In this document: positions 18,446 to 27,412 of the stretch, in pieces
How the letters are laid out: every line of letters begins with the position of its first letter
Numbering within the stretch: position 1 is the first letter of the stretch
DNA from: DAOTXS01 sp034433515
GTDB taxonomy: Bacteria; Chloroflexota; Anaerolineae; UBA4142
NCBI GenBank assembly: GCA_034433515.1
Contig: DAOUAL010000019.1
Span: 1-64,000 of the forward strand
Length of the DNA stretch: 64,000 nt
Direction of reading: 5' to 3'
Translations under genes and position numbers: made by a program
Notes under the pieces: model-generated
Told to the model about the DNA's origin: nothing
Seen by the model: the letters and a program-made list of their open reading frames with translations, nothing else
Databases searched by the model: none

Positions 18446-18572
18446 TTAAGGAGTTGTTCATTCGCCGTTGGCGCACCAGCAGAGAGATGAAAACAAGCGA
18501 GTGAGGTCGTAGTACGGCGATTGAGCGCCCGCGCGATGAATCGCGCGCCTACAAGCCTATTTTCAAGGGAGG
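18446..18572 (+). promoter_or_regulatory. Conserved leader segment L2, before the prenyltransferase gene
   Basis: TTAAGGAGTTGTTCATTCGCC-GTT-GGCGCACCAG, GATGAAAAC, a hairpin-forming insert (18508-18553 with CGCGCGATGAATCGCGCG), then CTATTTTCAAGGGAGG before ATG 18578. Nearly identical to 44846-44970; the conserved ends match the serS leader (7696-7790). The IS element abuts it, so the original promoter may have been displaced. Confidence 0.65.
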
Positions 18573-18577
18573 GATAA

Positions 18578-19579
18578 ATGAATATCGCCATGTGGGGCAA
18601 AGCGCTCCGCATCATTCCGCGCATCAGCAAAGAAGAGTGGAATCAACTCGATGTGATTAGCCGCTGGCTCATCGCCTCGCGCGCGGCAGTGTTGATCATG
18701 ACGTTCTTTTCTGCCGCCATCGCCGGCATCTTTGCCGCGCGTGCCGGGCAATTCGATTTTGGCAAATGGTTGCTTGTCGCGCTGGGGTTGGTGTTGGCGC
18801 ACGCCACCAATAACTTGCTCAACGATTATACCGATTTCATGCGCGGCGTGGATCAAGACAATTACTATCGCGCGCAGTACGGACCGCAACCTTTGGTGCA
18901 TGGCTTGCTGAGCAAACGCGGCTTGCTTGCCTACACCGCCGTGACCGGCGCACTTGCCGCATCGGCAGGACTCGCGCTCGTCGTGGCGCGGGGCGGCAAC
19001 ACATTGCTCTTTATGGCGCTCGGCGCATTCTTTGTCTTGTTCTACACCTGGCCCCTCAAATACATCGCGCTCGGCGAGATCGCGGTTCTCATCGTTTGGG
19101 GGCCGCTAATGATTGGCGGCGGATACTATGTGATCACCGGGGCGTGGGATTGGAACGTGGTCATCGCCAGTTTGCCGTATGCGCTGGGTGTAACCGGCGT
19201 GATTTTTGGCAAACACATTGACAAGTACGAGGTAGATAAAAGCAAAGGCATTCACACCTTGCCGGTCGTCATCGGCGAAAAAGCATCACGGATCATCCTC
19301 GTGAGCATGCTCATCGCGCAATACCTTCTTGCCGGCTATCTCGTCTTGACCGGATTCTTTACGCCGGCAATACTCATCGTCGTTTTCGCGCTCACTGAAT
19401 TTCTGCGCATCTTGCCAATGTTTCGCGCCCCCAAGCCCGCCGCAAAACCGGCGGATTACCCGGATGTGTGGCCCAACTATTTTGTTGCCGCGGCGTTCGT
19501 GCATAATCGCCGGTTTGGGTTTCTGTTCTTGCTCGGCTTGCTCGCCGATGCGGTACTGAAAATTTATGTGATCAAATAA
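18578..19579 (+). CDS. UbiA-superfamily prenyltransferase (MenA-like)
   Basis: 333 residues with about eight or nine membrane helices. First Asp-rich motif NDYTDFMRGVDQD (about residues 88-100) and second motif KHIDKYEVDKSKG (about 210-222) match UbiA enzymes that attach polyprenyl diphosphate to an aromatic ring. The sequence is closest in feel to 1,4-dihydroxy-2-naphthoate prenyltransferase (menaquinone synthesis), but no other men genes lie nearby. GGGAGGG precedes ATG 18578. Transcription may now depend on the IS element upstream. Confidence 0.85.
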   Translation: MNIAMWGKALRIIPRISKEEWNQLDVISRWLIASRAAVLIMTFFSAAIAGIFAARAGQFDFGKWLLVALGLVLAHATNNLLNDYTDFMRGVDQDNYYRAQYGPQPLVHGLLSKRGLLAYTAVTGALAASAGLALVVARGGNTLLFMALGAFFVLFYTWPLKYIALGEIAVLIVWGPLMIGGGYYVITGAWDWNVVIASLPYALGVTGVIFGKHIDKYEVDKSKGIHTLPVVIGEKASRIILVSMLIAQYLLAGYLVLTGFFTPAILIVVFALTEFLRILPMFRAPKPAAKPADYPDVWPNYFVAAAFVHNRRFGFLFLLGLLADAVLKIYVIK

Positions 19580-19593
19580 TTCCGGAGTCAACC

Positions 19594-21132
19594 ATGTCCA
19601 ATGATCCAATGGTGCGACGCAATTGGTTGTGGCAACCCAACCTCATCGTGTTCATTTCTAGCGGTTGCATCATGATCCTCGAACTCGTTGCCGGCAGAAT
19701 GATCGCGCCGCACGTGGGGTCATCGCTCTATACGTGGACGGGGGTCATCGGCGTTGTCTTGGCGGGCATTATGCTGGGCAACTATCTTGGCGGACGCCTT
19801 GCCGACCGTCGGGCATCGCTCCGTTTGCTGGGCATCGTGTACATTCTTGCCGCGTTATCCTGTCTGGTCATCTTGCTCGTTGATCGGATGCAACGTCTCA
19901 CGCCGCCCGATTGGTCAATCGTCATCGAAATCGTGGTGCTGACGGCGGCGATGTTTTTTGTGCCGTGCACGATCTTGGGGATGATCTCGCCGATCGTTGC
20001 CAAACTCGCCGTGAGCGATCTTGCCAAAACCGGGAGCACGGTTGGCAAAATTTATGCGGCGGGCGCGTTCGGTAGTATCATCGGCACCTTTGCGACCGGC
20101 TTTTTCTTAATTTCGTGGTTCGGCACGTACACGATTGTGTTGAGTGTTGCCCTCGTGCTGGCAGCGTTCGGCGTACTCTTTTTGCTTGGCGCGCGCGCCG
20201 AAGCGGTGCTGATCGCGTTGATTATCATCGTGGGCGGCTGGCGCCTGGCCGCTTTTCAAGGTTGGTTGCAAGGCGCGTGTGTCCGCGAGACGAATTACTA
20301 TTGCATCAAGATTTATGATGAAGACAAGAATGGTGAACTTGTGCGCCAACTTGTACTCGATCATCTGGTGCATAGTTTTGTCGCGCTAGATAACCCACGC
20401 CACCTTGAATATGGTTACGAAAAAGTGTACGCCGAAATTGCCCAGTATCGCGTCTCGTATGACGATCACCTGAGCGTGTTGATGATCGGCGGCGGGGGAT
20501 ACACGTTTGCGCGATACGTGGATGTGGTCTATCCCGGCAGTGATATGCACGTCATCGAAATTGATCCGGGGGTTACCCAGTTTGCGTACGAACAACTCGC
20601 GCTCCCGCGTGAAGCCAACATCGTTACCTTTAACGAAGATGCGCGACTGTTTATGGCACGCACGCCCAACAAAAAATACGATCTGATTTTGGGCGATGCC
20701 TTCAATCATTATTCCGTACCGTATCATTTGACGACAAAGGAATTCAATGATCGAGTGAAGGCGTGGCTCGCGAACGATGGGTTGTACGCGATCAACATCA
20801 TTGACGGACCGTACGGCGATTTTGCACGCGCCTCGATTTACACAATGCGGCAGACGTTTAAGCACGTGTACGTGATCCAAGGCAATGCAGATTGGCGCAA
20901 AGCGACGCGCAGTTTCTTTGTCTTGATCGGCACGGACACGCCGATGGATACCCGCACCTTTGCGCAGTTCGATGCTGGCGATGGCGATGCCTTGTGGGCA
21001 CGTTTGCTGGCGAGCGATGAGGAGATTACCCAGATGCTGACCGAAGCCGCGCCCGTGTTATTGACCGATCAATATGCTCCCGTTGACCAAATGCTGGCAT
21101 CGGCGTTTTTGGACCAAGTGCCCCAACGTTGA
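19594..21132 (+). CDS. Membrane-anchored spermidine-synthase-like protein
   Basis: 512 residues. Residues 10-215 hold about six or seven hydrophobic helices with the MFS-like GNYLGGRLADRR loop. The C-terminal half is a spermidine-synthase fold methyl/aminopropyl transferase: LGYEKVYAEIAQYR, MIGGGGYTFARY, VIEIDPGVTQFA, DLILGDAFNHYSVPYHLTT. The GGGxxY and EIDP motifs bind nucleotide or decarboxylated SAM. Membrane-fused members are common but mostly uncharacterised, so I do not claim polyamine synthesis. It starts 14 bases after the prenyltransferase. Confidence 0.85.
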   Translation: MSNDPMVRRNWLWQPNLIVFISSGCIMILELVAGRMIAPHVGSSLYTWTGVIGVVLAGIMLGNYLGGRLADRRASLRLLGIVYILAALSCLVILLVDRMQRLTPPDWSIVIEIVVLTAAMFFVPCTILGMISPIVAKLAVSDLAKTGSTVGKIYAAGAFGSIIGTFATGFFLISWFGTYTIVLSVALVLAAFGVLFLLGARAEAVLIALIIIVGGWRLAAFQGWLQGACVRETNYYCIKIYDEDKNGELVRQLVLDHLVHSFVALDNPRHLEYGYEKVYAEIAQYRVSYDDHLSVLMIGGGGYTFARYVDVVYPGSDMHVIEIDPGVTQFAYEQLALPREANIVTFNEDARLFMARTPNKKYDLILGDAFNHYSVPYHLTTKEFNDRVKAWLANDGLYAINIIDGPYGDFARASIYTMRQTFKHVYVIQGNADWRKATRSFFVLIGTDTPMDTRTFAQFDAGDGDALWARLLASDEEITQMLTEAAPVLLTDQYAPVDQMLASAFLDQVPQR

Positions 21133-21677
21133 ACGTGAACTGCCTCGCGATTTCTGACAACCCGCCAACGCAGCCGGGTTGTTTTGTGATTCCCTCGTAC
21201 GCGCTCAAAGATCGCACGATACCGACGCGCCCCACCCGTGCCCAGATCGAATTGGCGGTGGCGTGGTGGCGACGCTTTCCGCGCGCCAAGATTATGATGT
21301 GCACCGGCGATAATCAGGGATTGGGCGTCACCAACGCGCGTGTGATGGCAGATTATGCGGCGCAACTCGGCGTGCCGCGCGAGAATCTCATCGAAGAAGA
21401 CCGGTCGCTGAACACTTGGGAAAACTTGTTCAACGCCAAACAAATCATCGAACGCGAAAATTTCCAACAACCCACGTTGGTTACTCTTGATCTGTACACG
21501 CGGCGCGCGGTGGCAACGGCACGCAAAATGGGCTGGCGCAATTTTTATTGGCTCTCGGTCTATGCGTCCGGCGAATCGGCGTATGGACTCAAAGCCATTC
21601 AAACGCACTCGCGCCTCACGATTTTCTGCTACGAGTTGATTGCGACAGCATACAGCAAAATAGTGGGATGGGTGTAG
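21129..21677 (+). CDS. YdcF-like (DUF218) protein
   Basis: 182 residues, DUF218 fold: VIPSYALKDR opening, AKIMMCTGDNQG, a central LIEEDRSLNTWENLFNAK (the conserved ED.S.NT.EN motif) and TLVTLDLYTRRAVATARKMGW. Family members are linked to envelope biogenesis. There is no signal peptide or membrane helix here. The TTG start at 21129 overlaps the preceding stop (TTGA), implying coupling; GTG 21135 is an alternative. The last codon lies at the edge of a repeat element. Confidence 0.8.
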   Translation: MNVNCLAISDNPPTQPGCFVIPSYALKDRTIPTRPTRAQIELAVAWWRRFPRAKIMMCTGDNQGLGVTNARVMADYAAQLGVPRENLIEEDRSLNTWENLFNAKQIIERENFQQPTLVTLDLYTRRAVATARKMGWRNFYWLSVYASGESAYGLKAIQTHSRLTIFCYELIATAYSKIVGWV

Positions 21678-21818
21678 TACCTTCCTACTTGAATCATTGC
21701 ACAAAAAGCAAGGATGCTTCGTCCACGAAGGTCACGAAGGAGCAAACGAATTTTTCGTGTTTCTTCGTGTGCTTTGTGGAAAAAATTCTGTTCGGTTTTG
21801 GCTTGTCCGAGTTCGGAG
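21675..21818. repeat. About 145-bp repeat element R150, copy a
   Basis: Runs from TAGTACCTTCC to CTTGTCCGAGTTCGGAG with internal GTCCACGAAGGTCACGAAGG and TTCTTCGTGTGCTTTGTGG arms. The right end provides GGAG for the YbaK-domain gene. Most diverged of four copies (others 28150-28296, 35137-35291, 37115-37256). Confidence 0.75.
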
Positions 21819-21828
21819 AATGAAAACA

Positions 21829-22299
21829 ATGCGTTCCGTTGACCGCGTCCGCGAATATTTCAATCAGCGCGGCTTGAACATCGAAGTAAAAGAATTGTCT
21901 GCCAGCACGCGCACGGCGCAACTTGCGGCTGACGCGGTGGGCACATCGCTCGGCAGCATCGTCAAGTCGCTCGTCTTTATCACGTCGGATGATCGCACCA
22001 TTCTCGCGCTCGTTGCCGGCGATCAGCGCGGCGATCCGGCAAAAATCGCGCGCTGCGTGGGCGCGGCGAGCGCACGAATGGCAAACGGTGAAGAGGTACG
22101 CGCGCGCACCTCGTTTGCGATTGGCGGCGTACCGCCGGTTGCGCACGCAGCAAATCTGGAAACGCTCGTAGATCAAACCTTGTTGCGCTTTGAAACCGTC
22201 TGGGCGGCGGCGGGCGCGCCCAATGCCTTGTTCGCCATCCAGGTGAAAACCTTGATCGAACTCACGCACGGTCGCCTCGCCGATATTGTCGTAACCTAA
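21829..22299 (+). CDS. YbaK/EbsC-family aminoacyl-tRNA deacylase-like protein
   Basis: 156 residues comprising the whole YbaK / prolyl-tRNA-editing fold. Seen: TAQLAADAVGTSLGSIVKSLVF with the conserved lysine near residue 45, LVAGDQRGDPAKIARCVGA, and FAIGGVPPVAH. These proteins hydrolyse misacylated tRNA-Pro or similar. I chose ATG 21829, about ten bases after GGAG at 21815; ATG 21820 is in frame but too close to that site. The ribosome-binding site lies in repeat copy a. Confidence 0.88.
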   Translation: MRSVDRVREYFNQRGLNIEVKELSASTRTAQLAADAVGTSLGSIVKSLVFITSDDRTILALVAGDQRGDPAKIARCVGAASARMANGEEVRARTSFAIGGVPPVAHAANLETLVDQTLLRFETVWAAAGAPNALFAIQVKTLIELTHGRLADIVVT

Positions 22300-22301
22300 A
22301 C

Positions 22302-22331
22302 TTGTTGGATTTTTCATTTCTTTGGTATAAT
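22302..22331 (+). promoter_or_regulatory. Promoter of leaderless glycosyltransferase gene
   Basis: TTGTTG (22302-22307), 18-base spacer, TATAAT (22326-22331). ATG 22339 lies seven bases after the -10 box. Confidence 0.7.
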
Positions 22332-22338
22332 AACAGTG

Positions 22339-23964
22339 ATGTCGTTTCCCCGTACGCGCACTGAACAATTGATGCCAATCGAATTGATCCGCGCGGCGAT
22401 GCAGAACCGCGCGGTGTTTTTCGCTTGGATTGCACTCATCTACTCGACCGCTATCATCCTCGCCACGTTGACGCTCAACCCGTATTTTGCCCAAACATGG
22501 GACGTGCAAACCTTCATTCAAGCCGGGTATCAAATCGCGGACAGCCATCCTTTCGATTTGTACGCACAGTCACGCGCGGCGCAGCACTGGCCCTATGCGT
22601 ACCCACCACTCCACGCCCTTGTTACTGCCATCGCGCTCGGTGTGGGTAACTTGCTCCGCATTTTTCCCGATTACGTTTGGGCGCGCGTGCCAACCATCAT
22701 CGCCGATGTAAGCGTGGCGTGGTTGTTGCATTCGATTGTCGTGTGCAAAACAAACGATGAATCATTGGCGCGCGTAGCCGCGATGCTCTGGCTCTTTAAT
22801 CCGATTACGTTTTACGATACCGCCGTGCAAGGACATTTCGAAAGTGAATGGCTGGTCTTGGTCCTGCTTGCGTACCATTGGCTCGATGAGCATCGTTCGA
22901 TCATTTTGCCGGCGATTGCGTTGGCGCTGGCGGTGTTGTTCAAACAAATCGCCATTCTGTTTGCCATGCCGGTTTTCGTTGGATTGTTTGTGCGTTGGAT
23001 CGCGGATTGGAATGCCGGGCAGGTCAAACGAGACAACGATTCAACCCGCCAACGAATCAACTTGATTCTGGCTACTTTCGTTTTTACTTTTGTCATCATC
23101 GTTATCTGTTTGCCCTTTTTGCTCTACTCGGACGATTTTCTGTTTATGAATTTCACCTACGTTGAAAATGTGCCGGTGCAAACCCAATCCTGGATCGTTG
23201 CCCTACTTGGCTTGACACGCGATGCGCCCAACGCGCTGACGAGTGATTTCTTTTTGCTCCGTTATCAAACCGGTGTAACGATACTTGCGGTCCTATTTGT
23301 CTCGTTCATCGCCGCGCAACGGGGCTGGCATTTGTATCTGACCGCAACGCTGATCGCCATCGTATTCTTCCTTACCTCCAAAAAGGTGATGGGCTATTAT
23401 TATGTGATGTTGTTTCCATTCTTACTCACCACGCTTGTGCCGCATCGTCGGTTCAACCTCATCGCCATCGTGCTCGTTGCAACGACGTACATTTCGCTTT
23501 CGCCGTACTATGCGGCATGGACAAATCACGCGCATTGGTGGGTGTATGCGATATTGGGAATTGTGAATAGCGCGTTCTTTGTGTGGCTGGGTCAGAAATT
23601 GACGGAAGACGAAGGACAAAGGATGGAGGAAAAATCATCGGTCAGCAGTCTTCCGTCGGCGGTCGGGCTTTTCGCCGCCGCTGTGTTCGCCGCGCTTTTG
23701 CAACCGCTCATCGCCAACAATGGCAGTCCTATTCGTGCGCCGCTCATTGCGCCAGGCATCGAAGTAAATGCGCTCATTGCGTTGAGTGCGCTCATCATTT
23801 TGACGCTGATGACGTTGGCATTCTTGCGCTTTGCCTCAAGCGTCGCAATCAAACCTGTGTGGGGCATTGGGTTGCTGTTTGCACCATTATTCTTTTCGGT
23901 TTATACTCTGACCAAAGAATCTACGGCGATTTTGGAAATCGCTTTGAAAACATTGGGAGTGTGA
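22339..23964 (+). CDS. GT-C-type membrane glycosyltransferase (GT87/DUF2029-like)
   Basis: 541 residues with ten or more hydrophobic helices. The first periplasmic loop WDVQTFIQAGYQ with Asp, PYAYPPLHALVTA and NPITFYDTAVQGHFES are typical of polyprenyl-phosphate-sugar-dependent mannosyl/glycosyltransferases. Residues about 419-442 (LTEDEGQRMEEKSSVSSLPS) are hydrophilic and encoded by a palindromic repeat (23601-23657), an in-frame insertion between helices. It heads a cluster with a GT2 enzyme and a flippase-like protein. A second ATG at 22372 is possible. Confidence 0.8.
   Translation: MSFPRTRTEQLMPIELIRAAMQNRAVFFAWIALIYSTAIILATLTLNPYFAQTWDVQTFIQAGYQIADSHPFDLYAQSRAAQHWPYAYPPLHALVTAIALGVGNLLRIFPDYVWARVPTIIADVSVAWLLHSIVVCKTNDESLARVAAMLWLFNPITFYDTAVQGHFESEWLVLVLLAYHWLDEHRSIILPAIALALAVLFKQIAILFAMPVFVGLFVRWIADWNAGQVKRDNDSTRQRINLILATFVFTFVIIVICLPFLLYSDDFLFMNFTYVENVPVQTQSWIVALLGLTRDAPNALTSDFFLLRYQTGVTILAVLFVSFIAAQRGWHLYLTATLIAIVFFLTSKKVMGYYYVMLFPFLLTTLVPHRRFNLIAIVLVATTYISLSPYYAAWTNHAHWWVYAILGIVNSAFFVWLGQKLTEDEGQRMEEKSSVSSLPSAVGLFAAAVFAALLQPLIANNGSPIRAPLIAPGIEVNALIALSALIILTLMTLAFLRFASSVAIKPVWGIGLLFAPLFFSVYTLTKESTAILEIALKTLGV
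23601..23657. repeat. Palindromic repeat (GACGGAAGAC family) inside a coding sequence
   Basis: Perfect 10-bp arms GACGGAAGAC (23601-23610) and GTCTTCCGTC (23648-23657) enclosing GAAGGACAAAGGATGG. The same GAAGGACGAA/CCTTCGTC family occurs between genes at 32018-32092, 53084-53133 and 62783-62802. Here it is translated in frame. Confidence 0.8.
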
Positions 23965-24900
23965 ATGACGATTCGTTGCAGTGTGGGGATTACCGCGTAT
24001 AATGAAGAAGCCAACATTGGCAAATTACTCGCGGCGATGTTGGAGCAAAAATTGGACAAGGTCGCCATCACGGAAATTATCGTGGTGGCGAGTGGATGCA
24101 CAGACAACACCGTGTCCATCATCCGGCACTATGCTGCGCAAGACCCGCGCATCAAATTGATCGTCCAAGAGAAACGCGAAGGCAAAACGTCGGCGATCAA
24201 TCAATTTCTGCAAGCCGCGCAAGAAGATATTTGTGTCTTGCAAAGCGGCGATACGTTGCCGCGGTATGATAGCATCGAGAATCTGGTCAAGCCCTTTGAA
24301 AATCCCCAGGTTGGTATGACCGGCGCGCAAAAAATTCCGGTCAATGTACCGGAGCATATCGTCGGTTATATGTCGCATTTGCGTTTGCGGCTGGAGCATC
24401 AACTCTGTCTTGAAATTCCGCGCCTGGGTGAATTGATTGCCTTCCGCAAAGTGTTCAACCAACTTCCGCCGGATGTGGCTATGGACGAAGCCTTTGTTGA
24501 AGCGTTGGTGATTCGGCGTGGATTACGGGTGGTCTATGCGCCGGATGCGGTGGTTTATAATATGGGACCCGAAACGTTAAGCGAGTTTATTTTGCAACGG
24601 CGACGGAATTATGCCGGTCATTTGCATTTGGTACACAAGTACGGCTATCGCGTGTCGAGTTTGGAAACCGGACGCGTGTTGCGTATTGCGGCAGAGGAAG
24701 TGGGCAAAGCCCTGCGGCTGATCTGGACGCTTTTTGTGTTGGCGTTGGTAGAAGCATTCGCGCGGCTTCTAGGCACGTACGATTATTATCTGCGCGGACG
24801 CAAACATGTGATTTGGGATATGGCGTGGAGTACCAAAAAGGTCGAGCATACACAGGTGGCTGATTTGAAACCTCATCACACTCCCGAGCAACGACCCTAG
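23965..24900 (+). CDS. Glycosyltransferase family 2
   Basis: 311 residues. GT-A fold start (CSVGITAYNEEANIGKLLAAML), the EIIVVASGCTDNTVSI motif for nucleotide-sugar binding, REGKTSAINQFL, and VLQSGDTLPRYDSI in the DxD position, where the sequence is SGDT. Then AMDEAFVEALVIRRGLRVVY with the acidic base and a QRRRNYAGHLHL motif. One or two C-terminal hydrophobic segments suggest membrane attachment. It begins immediately after the GT-C gene stop and is followed after one base by the flippase-like gene. Confidence 0.9.
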   Translation: MTIRCSVGITAYNEEANIGKLLAAMLEQKLDKVAITEIIVVASGCTDNTVSIIRHYAAQDPRIKLIVQEKREGKTSAINQFLQAAQEDICVLQSGDTLPRYDSIENLVKPFENPQVGMTGAQKIPVNVPEHIVGYMSHLRLRLEHQLCLEIPRLGELIAFRKVFNQLPPDVAMDEAFVEALVIRRGLRVVYAPDAVVYNMGPETLSEFILQRRRNYAGHLHLVHKYGYRVSSLETGRVLRIAAEEVGKALRLIWTLFVLALVEAFARLLGTYDYYLRGRKHVIWDMAWSTKKVEHTQVADLKPHHTPEQRP

Positions 24901-24901
24901 C

Positions 24902-25882
24902 ATGAAATCCCTCGTTTGGAATTCTTTGAAAATCGCCATTACGCTCGTCATCATCGCGTTTCTTTTTTCGCGGGTTGATCTAGCAGTGATGGCTCAACAT
25001 CTAGCCCGTGCGAATGGCTGGTTTTTGTTGCTGGCGCTGGCACTCTATTTTCTGGCAATTGCCTTGAGCGCATTCAAGTGGCAGGTTGTAGTGCGTGCGC
25101 AAACGATGCAAGTGTCCTTGGTGCAATTGCTCATCTATTCGTTCGTGGGCTTGTTCTTTGGCAACCTCTTGCCAAGCAATGTGGGCGGCGATGTGGTGCG
25201 CGCGTATGGCTTGGCACGCGCGACGGGGCGGGCCGAAGCCGCCGCGATCTCGGTGTTGGTGGATCGTTTGATGGGCTTGGTCGCGTGGCTCGGTGCGGCG
25301 ACGGTGATGGCCGTGTTGGCAACCGCCACGCTGGCGCGCGGGGATGAAATCGAACAAATCGAAATGGCGACAGCGCTCGTGGCTGCCTTGTTCATCTGTG
25401 CCAGCGCGTTAATGTTCAGTCGCCGTCTCTCGCAACGGCTGCTTCGACTCTTTGAATTCGGGCTGTTGCGCCGTCTGCGCCCCATCGCGCATCGAATCTA
25501 TGATGCGCTTCAAATTTACCGTCACAGTTATCGTGCCTTGGCAAGCAACTTGATCGTGTCTATCGCCATCGTCATTGTGACAACGTTTGTGTGGTATGTT
25601 GTTGGATTGGCATTGGGACTCAATGTTTCGATTTTCTATTTTTTCCTCTTTAACCCGCTCCTCGTCTTTGTCTTGCTCATTCCGATTTCGTTTAATGGGC
25701 TGGGTACCAAAGAAGCCACCGCGGTTTTTTTCTTTGGCTTGATTGGTGTCCCTAGCGAAGTGGCTCTGGCGATGTCTCTGATCTTTCATGGGATCGTGGT
25801 GCTCACCAGTTTGCCGGGCGGCGTGTTGTGGTGGCGCGAACGTGGCTTGGCGCCGGGCGCCGCGATGGTAAATGCAGAATGA
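24902..25882 (+). CDS. Lysylphosphatidylglycerol-synthase TM region / UPF0104 membrane protein
   Basis: 326 residues, about eight helices, with the family landmarks GNLLPSNVGGDVVRAYGLAR (about residues 83-102), SVLVDRLMGL and PISFNGLGTKEATAVFFF. Members are flippase or accessory proteins for lipid-linked sugars or aminoacyl lipids; this one lacks the C-terminal aminoacyl-transferase domain. Its place behind two glycosyltransferases suggests a role in lipid-linked glycan export. No ribosome-binding site separates it from the upstream stop, so translation is probably coupled. Confidence 0.87.
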   Translation: MKSLVWNSLKIAITLVIIAFLFSRVDLAVMAQHLARANGWFLLLALALYFLAIALSAFKWQVVVRAQTMQVSLVQLLIYSFVGLFFGNLLPSNVGGDVVRAYGLARATGRAEAAAISVLVDRLMGLVAWLGAATVMAVLATATLARGDEIEQIEMATALVAALFICASALMFSRRLSQRLLRLFEFGLLRRLRPIAHRIYDALQIYRHSYRALASNLIVSIAIVIVTTFVWYVVGLALGLNVSIFYFFLFNPLLVFVLLIPISFNGLGTKEATAVFFFGLIGVPSEVALAMSLIFHGIVVLTSLPGGVLWWRERGLAPGAAMVNAE

Positions 25883-25927
25883 CCTTGAAATGCCCAAGGG
25901 TGTGCCCTTGATAGGACAACTGGTTTG

Positions 25928-25956
25928 TTGACTTGGCATTCAACTAAAGGTATAAT
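25928..25956 (+). promoter_or_regulatory. Promoter of the DUF4388-GTPase-V4R operon
   Basis: TTGACT (25928-25933), 17-base spacer, TATAAT (25951-25956); 28 bases before ATG 25985. Confidence 0.85.
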
Positions 25957-25984
25957 AGTTTTCAAACAAGTCGGGTAAAAAAAG

Positions 25985-26800
25985 ATGGCACTCAAAGGCA
26001 ATCTTAGAGACGTCGGCTTGAACCAATTGCTCAATCTCATCTATCTGGCACACAAGACCGGTGCGTTGACCATTCAGAGCGACAATGGTCAGGGCACCGT
26101 ACGCCTTTATTTCAAAGAAGGTAAGTTAATTCAAGCCATGATGGATGGCCAAGCCGCGCGCCTGACCGATATTATGGTCAGGGTCGGCAAGTTGACCCCC
26201 GATCAAGCCGCCGCCATCCGTGCTCGCTCCAAAGTGGACACCGATAAAGAGTTGGGACTGTTGATGATTCAGAGTGGGACGCTGAGTCAGAACGACATCG
26301 TGCAAGGTGTCAAGAACTATTTGCTTGAATCGGTGTACAAGTTATTCACCTGGCGATCGGGGATGTTTCGCTTCGATCCGAATGTCTTGCCTCCCGAAGA
26401 ACGGATTACCGTCGCGGTGAGTCTCGATCACCTGATTATGGAAGGCAGTCGGCGCATCCAAGAATGGGAACAGTTACGCGATGAACTGCCTGACCTCGAT
26501 GTCCCGCTCAAGTTTGTCGAGCGCCCGGATACCAATCTGCGCAACATCAACCTAAGCGTTGAACAATGGAAGGTCATCTCCTTCATCAACGCCAAGAACA
26601 CCATCCGTCAGATTGCCAACTTTCTTAAGGTGGATGAATATCAGATCCGTCGGATTGTGTATGGCTTGCACAAGGCAGGTTTGATCGAAGTGTTGCAGCC
26701 TGCCGCGCCGATGTCGGCGGCGCCTCTTCCCCCGCCCGCTCCGCCGCCGGTGGGACGCAGCGTTTTGTTGCGCATCATTGATCGCTTGCGCAAAATCTAG
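25985..26800 (+). CDS. DUF4388 (PatA-like N-terminal) domain protein
   Basis: 271 residues. Residues 1-150 match the DUF4388 fold: LKGNLRDVGLNQLLNLIYLAHKTGALTI, then GTVRLYFKEGKLIQAMM and LGLLMIQSGTLSQNDIV. Residues 180-235 form a winged-helix-like region (VISFINAKNTIRQIANFL ... QIRRIVYGLHKAGLIEVL). A proline-rich linker and a short basic helix close it. DUF4388 proteins occur with small GTPases in gliding, polarity and predation-type signalling in other phyla, probably as adaptors. It is the first gene of a three-gene operon with its own consensus promoter. Confidence 0.85.
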   Translation: MALKGNLRDVGLNQLLNLIYLAHKTGALTIQSDNGQGTVRLYFKEGKLIQAMMDGQAARLTDIMVRVGKLTPDQAAAIRARSKVDTDKELGLLMIQSGTLSQNDIVQGVKNYLLESVYKLFTWRSGMFRFDPNVLPPEERITVAVSLDHLIMEGSRRIQEWEQLRDELPDLDVPLKFVERPDTNLRNINLSVEQWKVISFINAKNTIRQIANFLKVDEYQIRRIVYGLHKAGLIEVLQPAAPMSAAPLPPPAPPPVGRSVLLRIIDRLRKI

Positions 26801-26834
26801 ATGCTTTATCCTTGGCTAGGTAAGGTAGACCTTG

Positions 26835-27389
26835 ATGCAAACTGTAAAAATGGTGATAACGGGACCTTTTAGTTCGGGCAAGACTTCGTTTATTGGCAGT
26901 GTGAGCGAAATTCCGGTCGTCCGCACCGAACGAAAAATCACTGACAGCACCCGTTCGATCAAAGAACAAACGACCGTCGCGATGGATTTTGGACGGATTA
27001 CGATTGACAAAGACTTGGCGTTGTATCTCTTTGGCACGCCGGGGCAAAAGCGTTTCGATTTTATGTGGGAGATTCTGTCCGAAGGGATGCTGGGGTTTGT
27101 CGTCTTGGTGGATAGTGCGCGCCCGGAAACCTTTCGTGAAGCCCGGCGAATTCTGGATACGTTCCGCAGTTACAGCAACACCCCCTTTGTCATTGGCGCC
27201 AACAAACAAGATGATGAAGACGCTTGGCCCCCCGAAGACCTCAAGATCGCCTTGGGGTTGGATCAAGACACCCGCGTTTTGCCTTGTGTTGCCACCGATA
27301 AAGAGAGTGTGCGTAACGTTTTACTCGAGTTGTTGTACATTATTTTGGAACAAGCCACCGACGAACCTACCCCCAATCGCAAGAGATAG
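26835..27389 (+). CDS. Ras-like small GTPase (MglA/Srp102-type)
   Basis: 184 residues. G1 is GPFSSGKTSFI (residues about 9-19). G2 is probably the Thr in EQTTVAMDFGR, G3 is LFGTPGQKRF (TPGQ in place of the Ras DTAGQ) and G4 is GANKQD. The domain is complete with no extension. This is the prokaryotic MglA-related class often paired with roadblock or DUF4388 proteins. ATG 26835 is preferred over TTG 26832; a weak AGG lies upstream. It lies 34 bases after the DUF4388 gene and 23 before the V4R gene. Confidence 0.9.
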   Translation: MQTVKMVITGPFSSGKTSFIGSVSEIPVVRTERKITDSTRSIKEQTTVAMDFGRITIDKDLALYLFGTPGQKRFDFMWEILSEGMLGFVVLVDSARPETFREARRILDTFRSYSNTPFVIGANKQDDEDAWPPEDLKIALGLDQDTRVLPCVATDKESVRNVLLELLYIILEQATDEPTPNRKR

Positions 27390-27412
27390 GATGACGCAGA
27401 AAGGATTCACCG

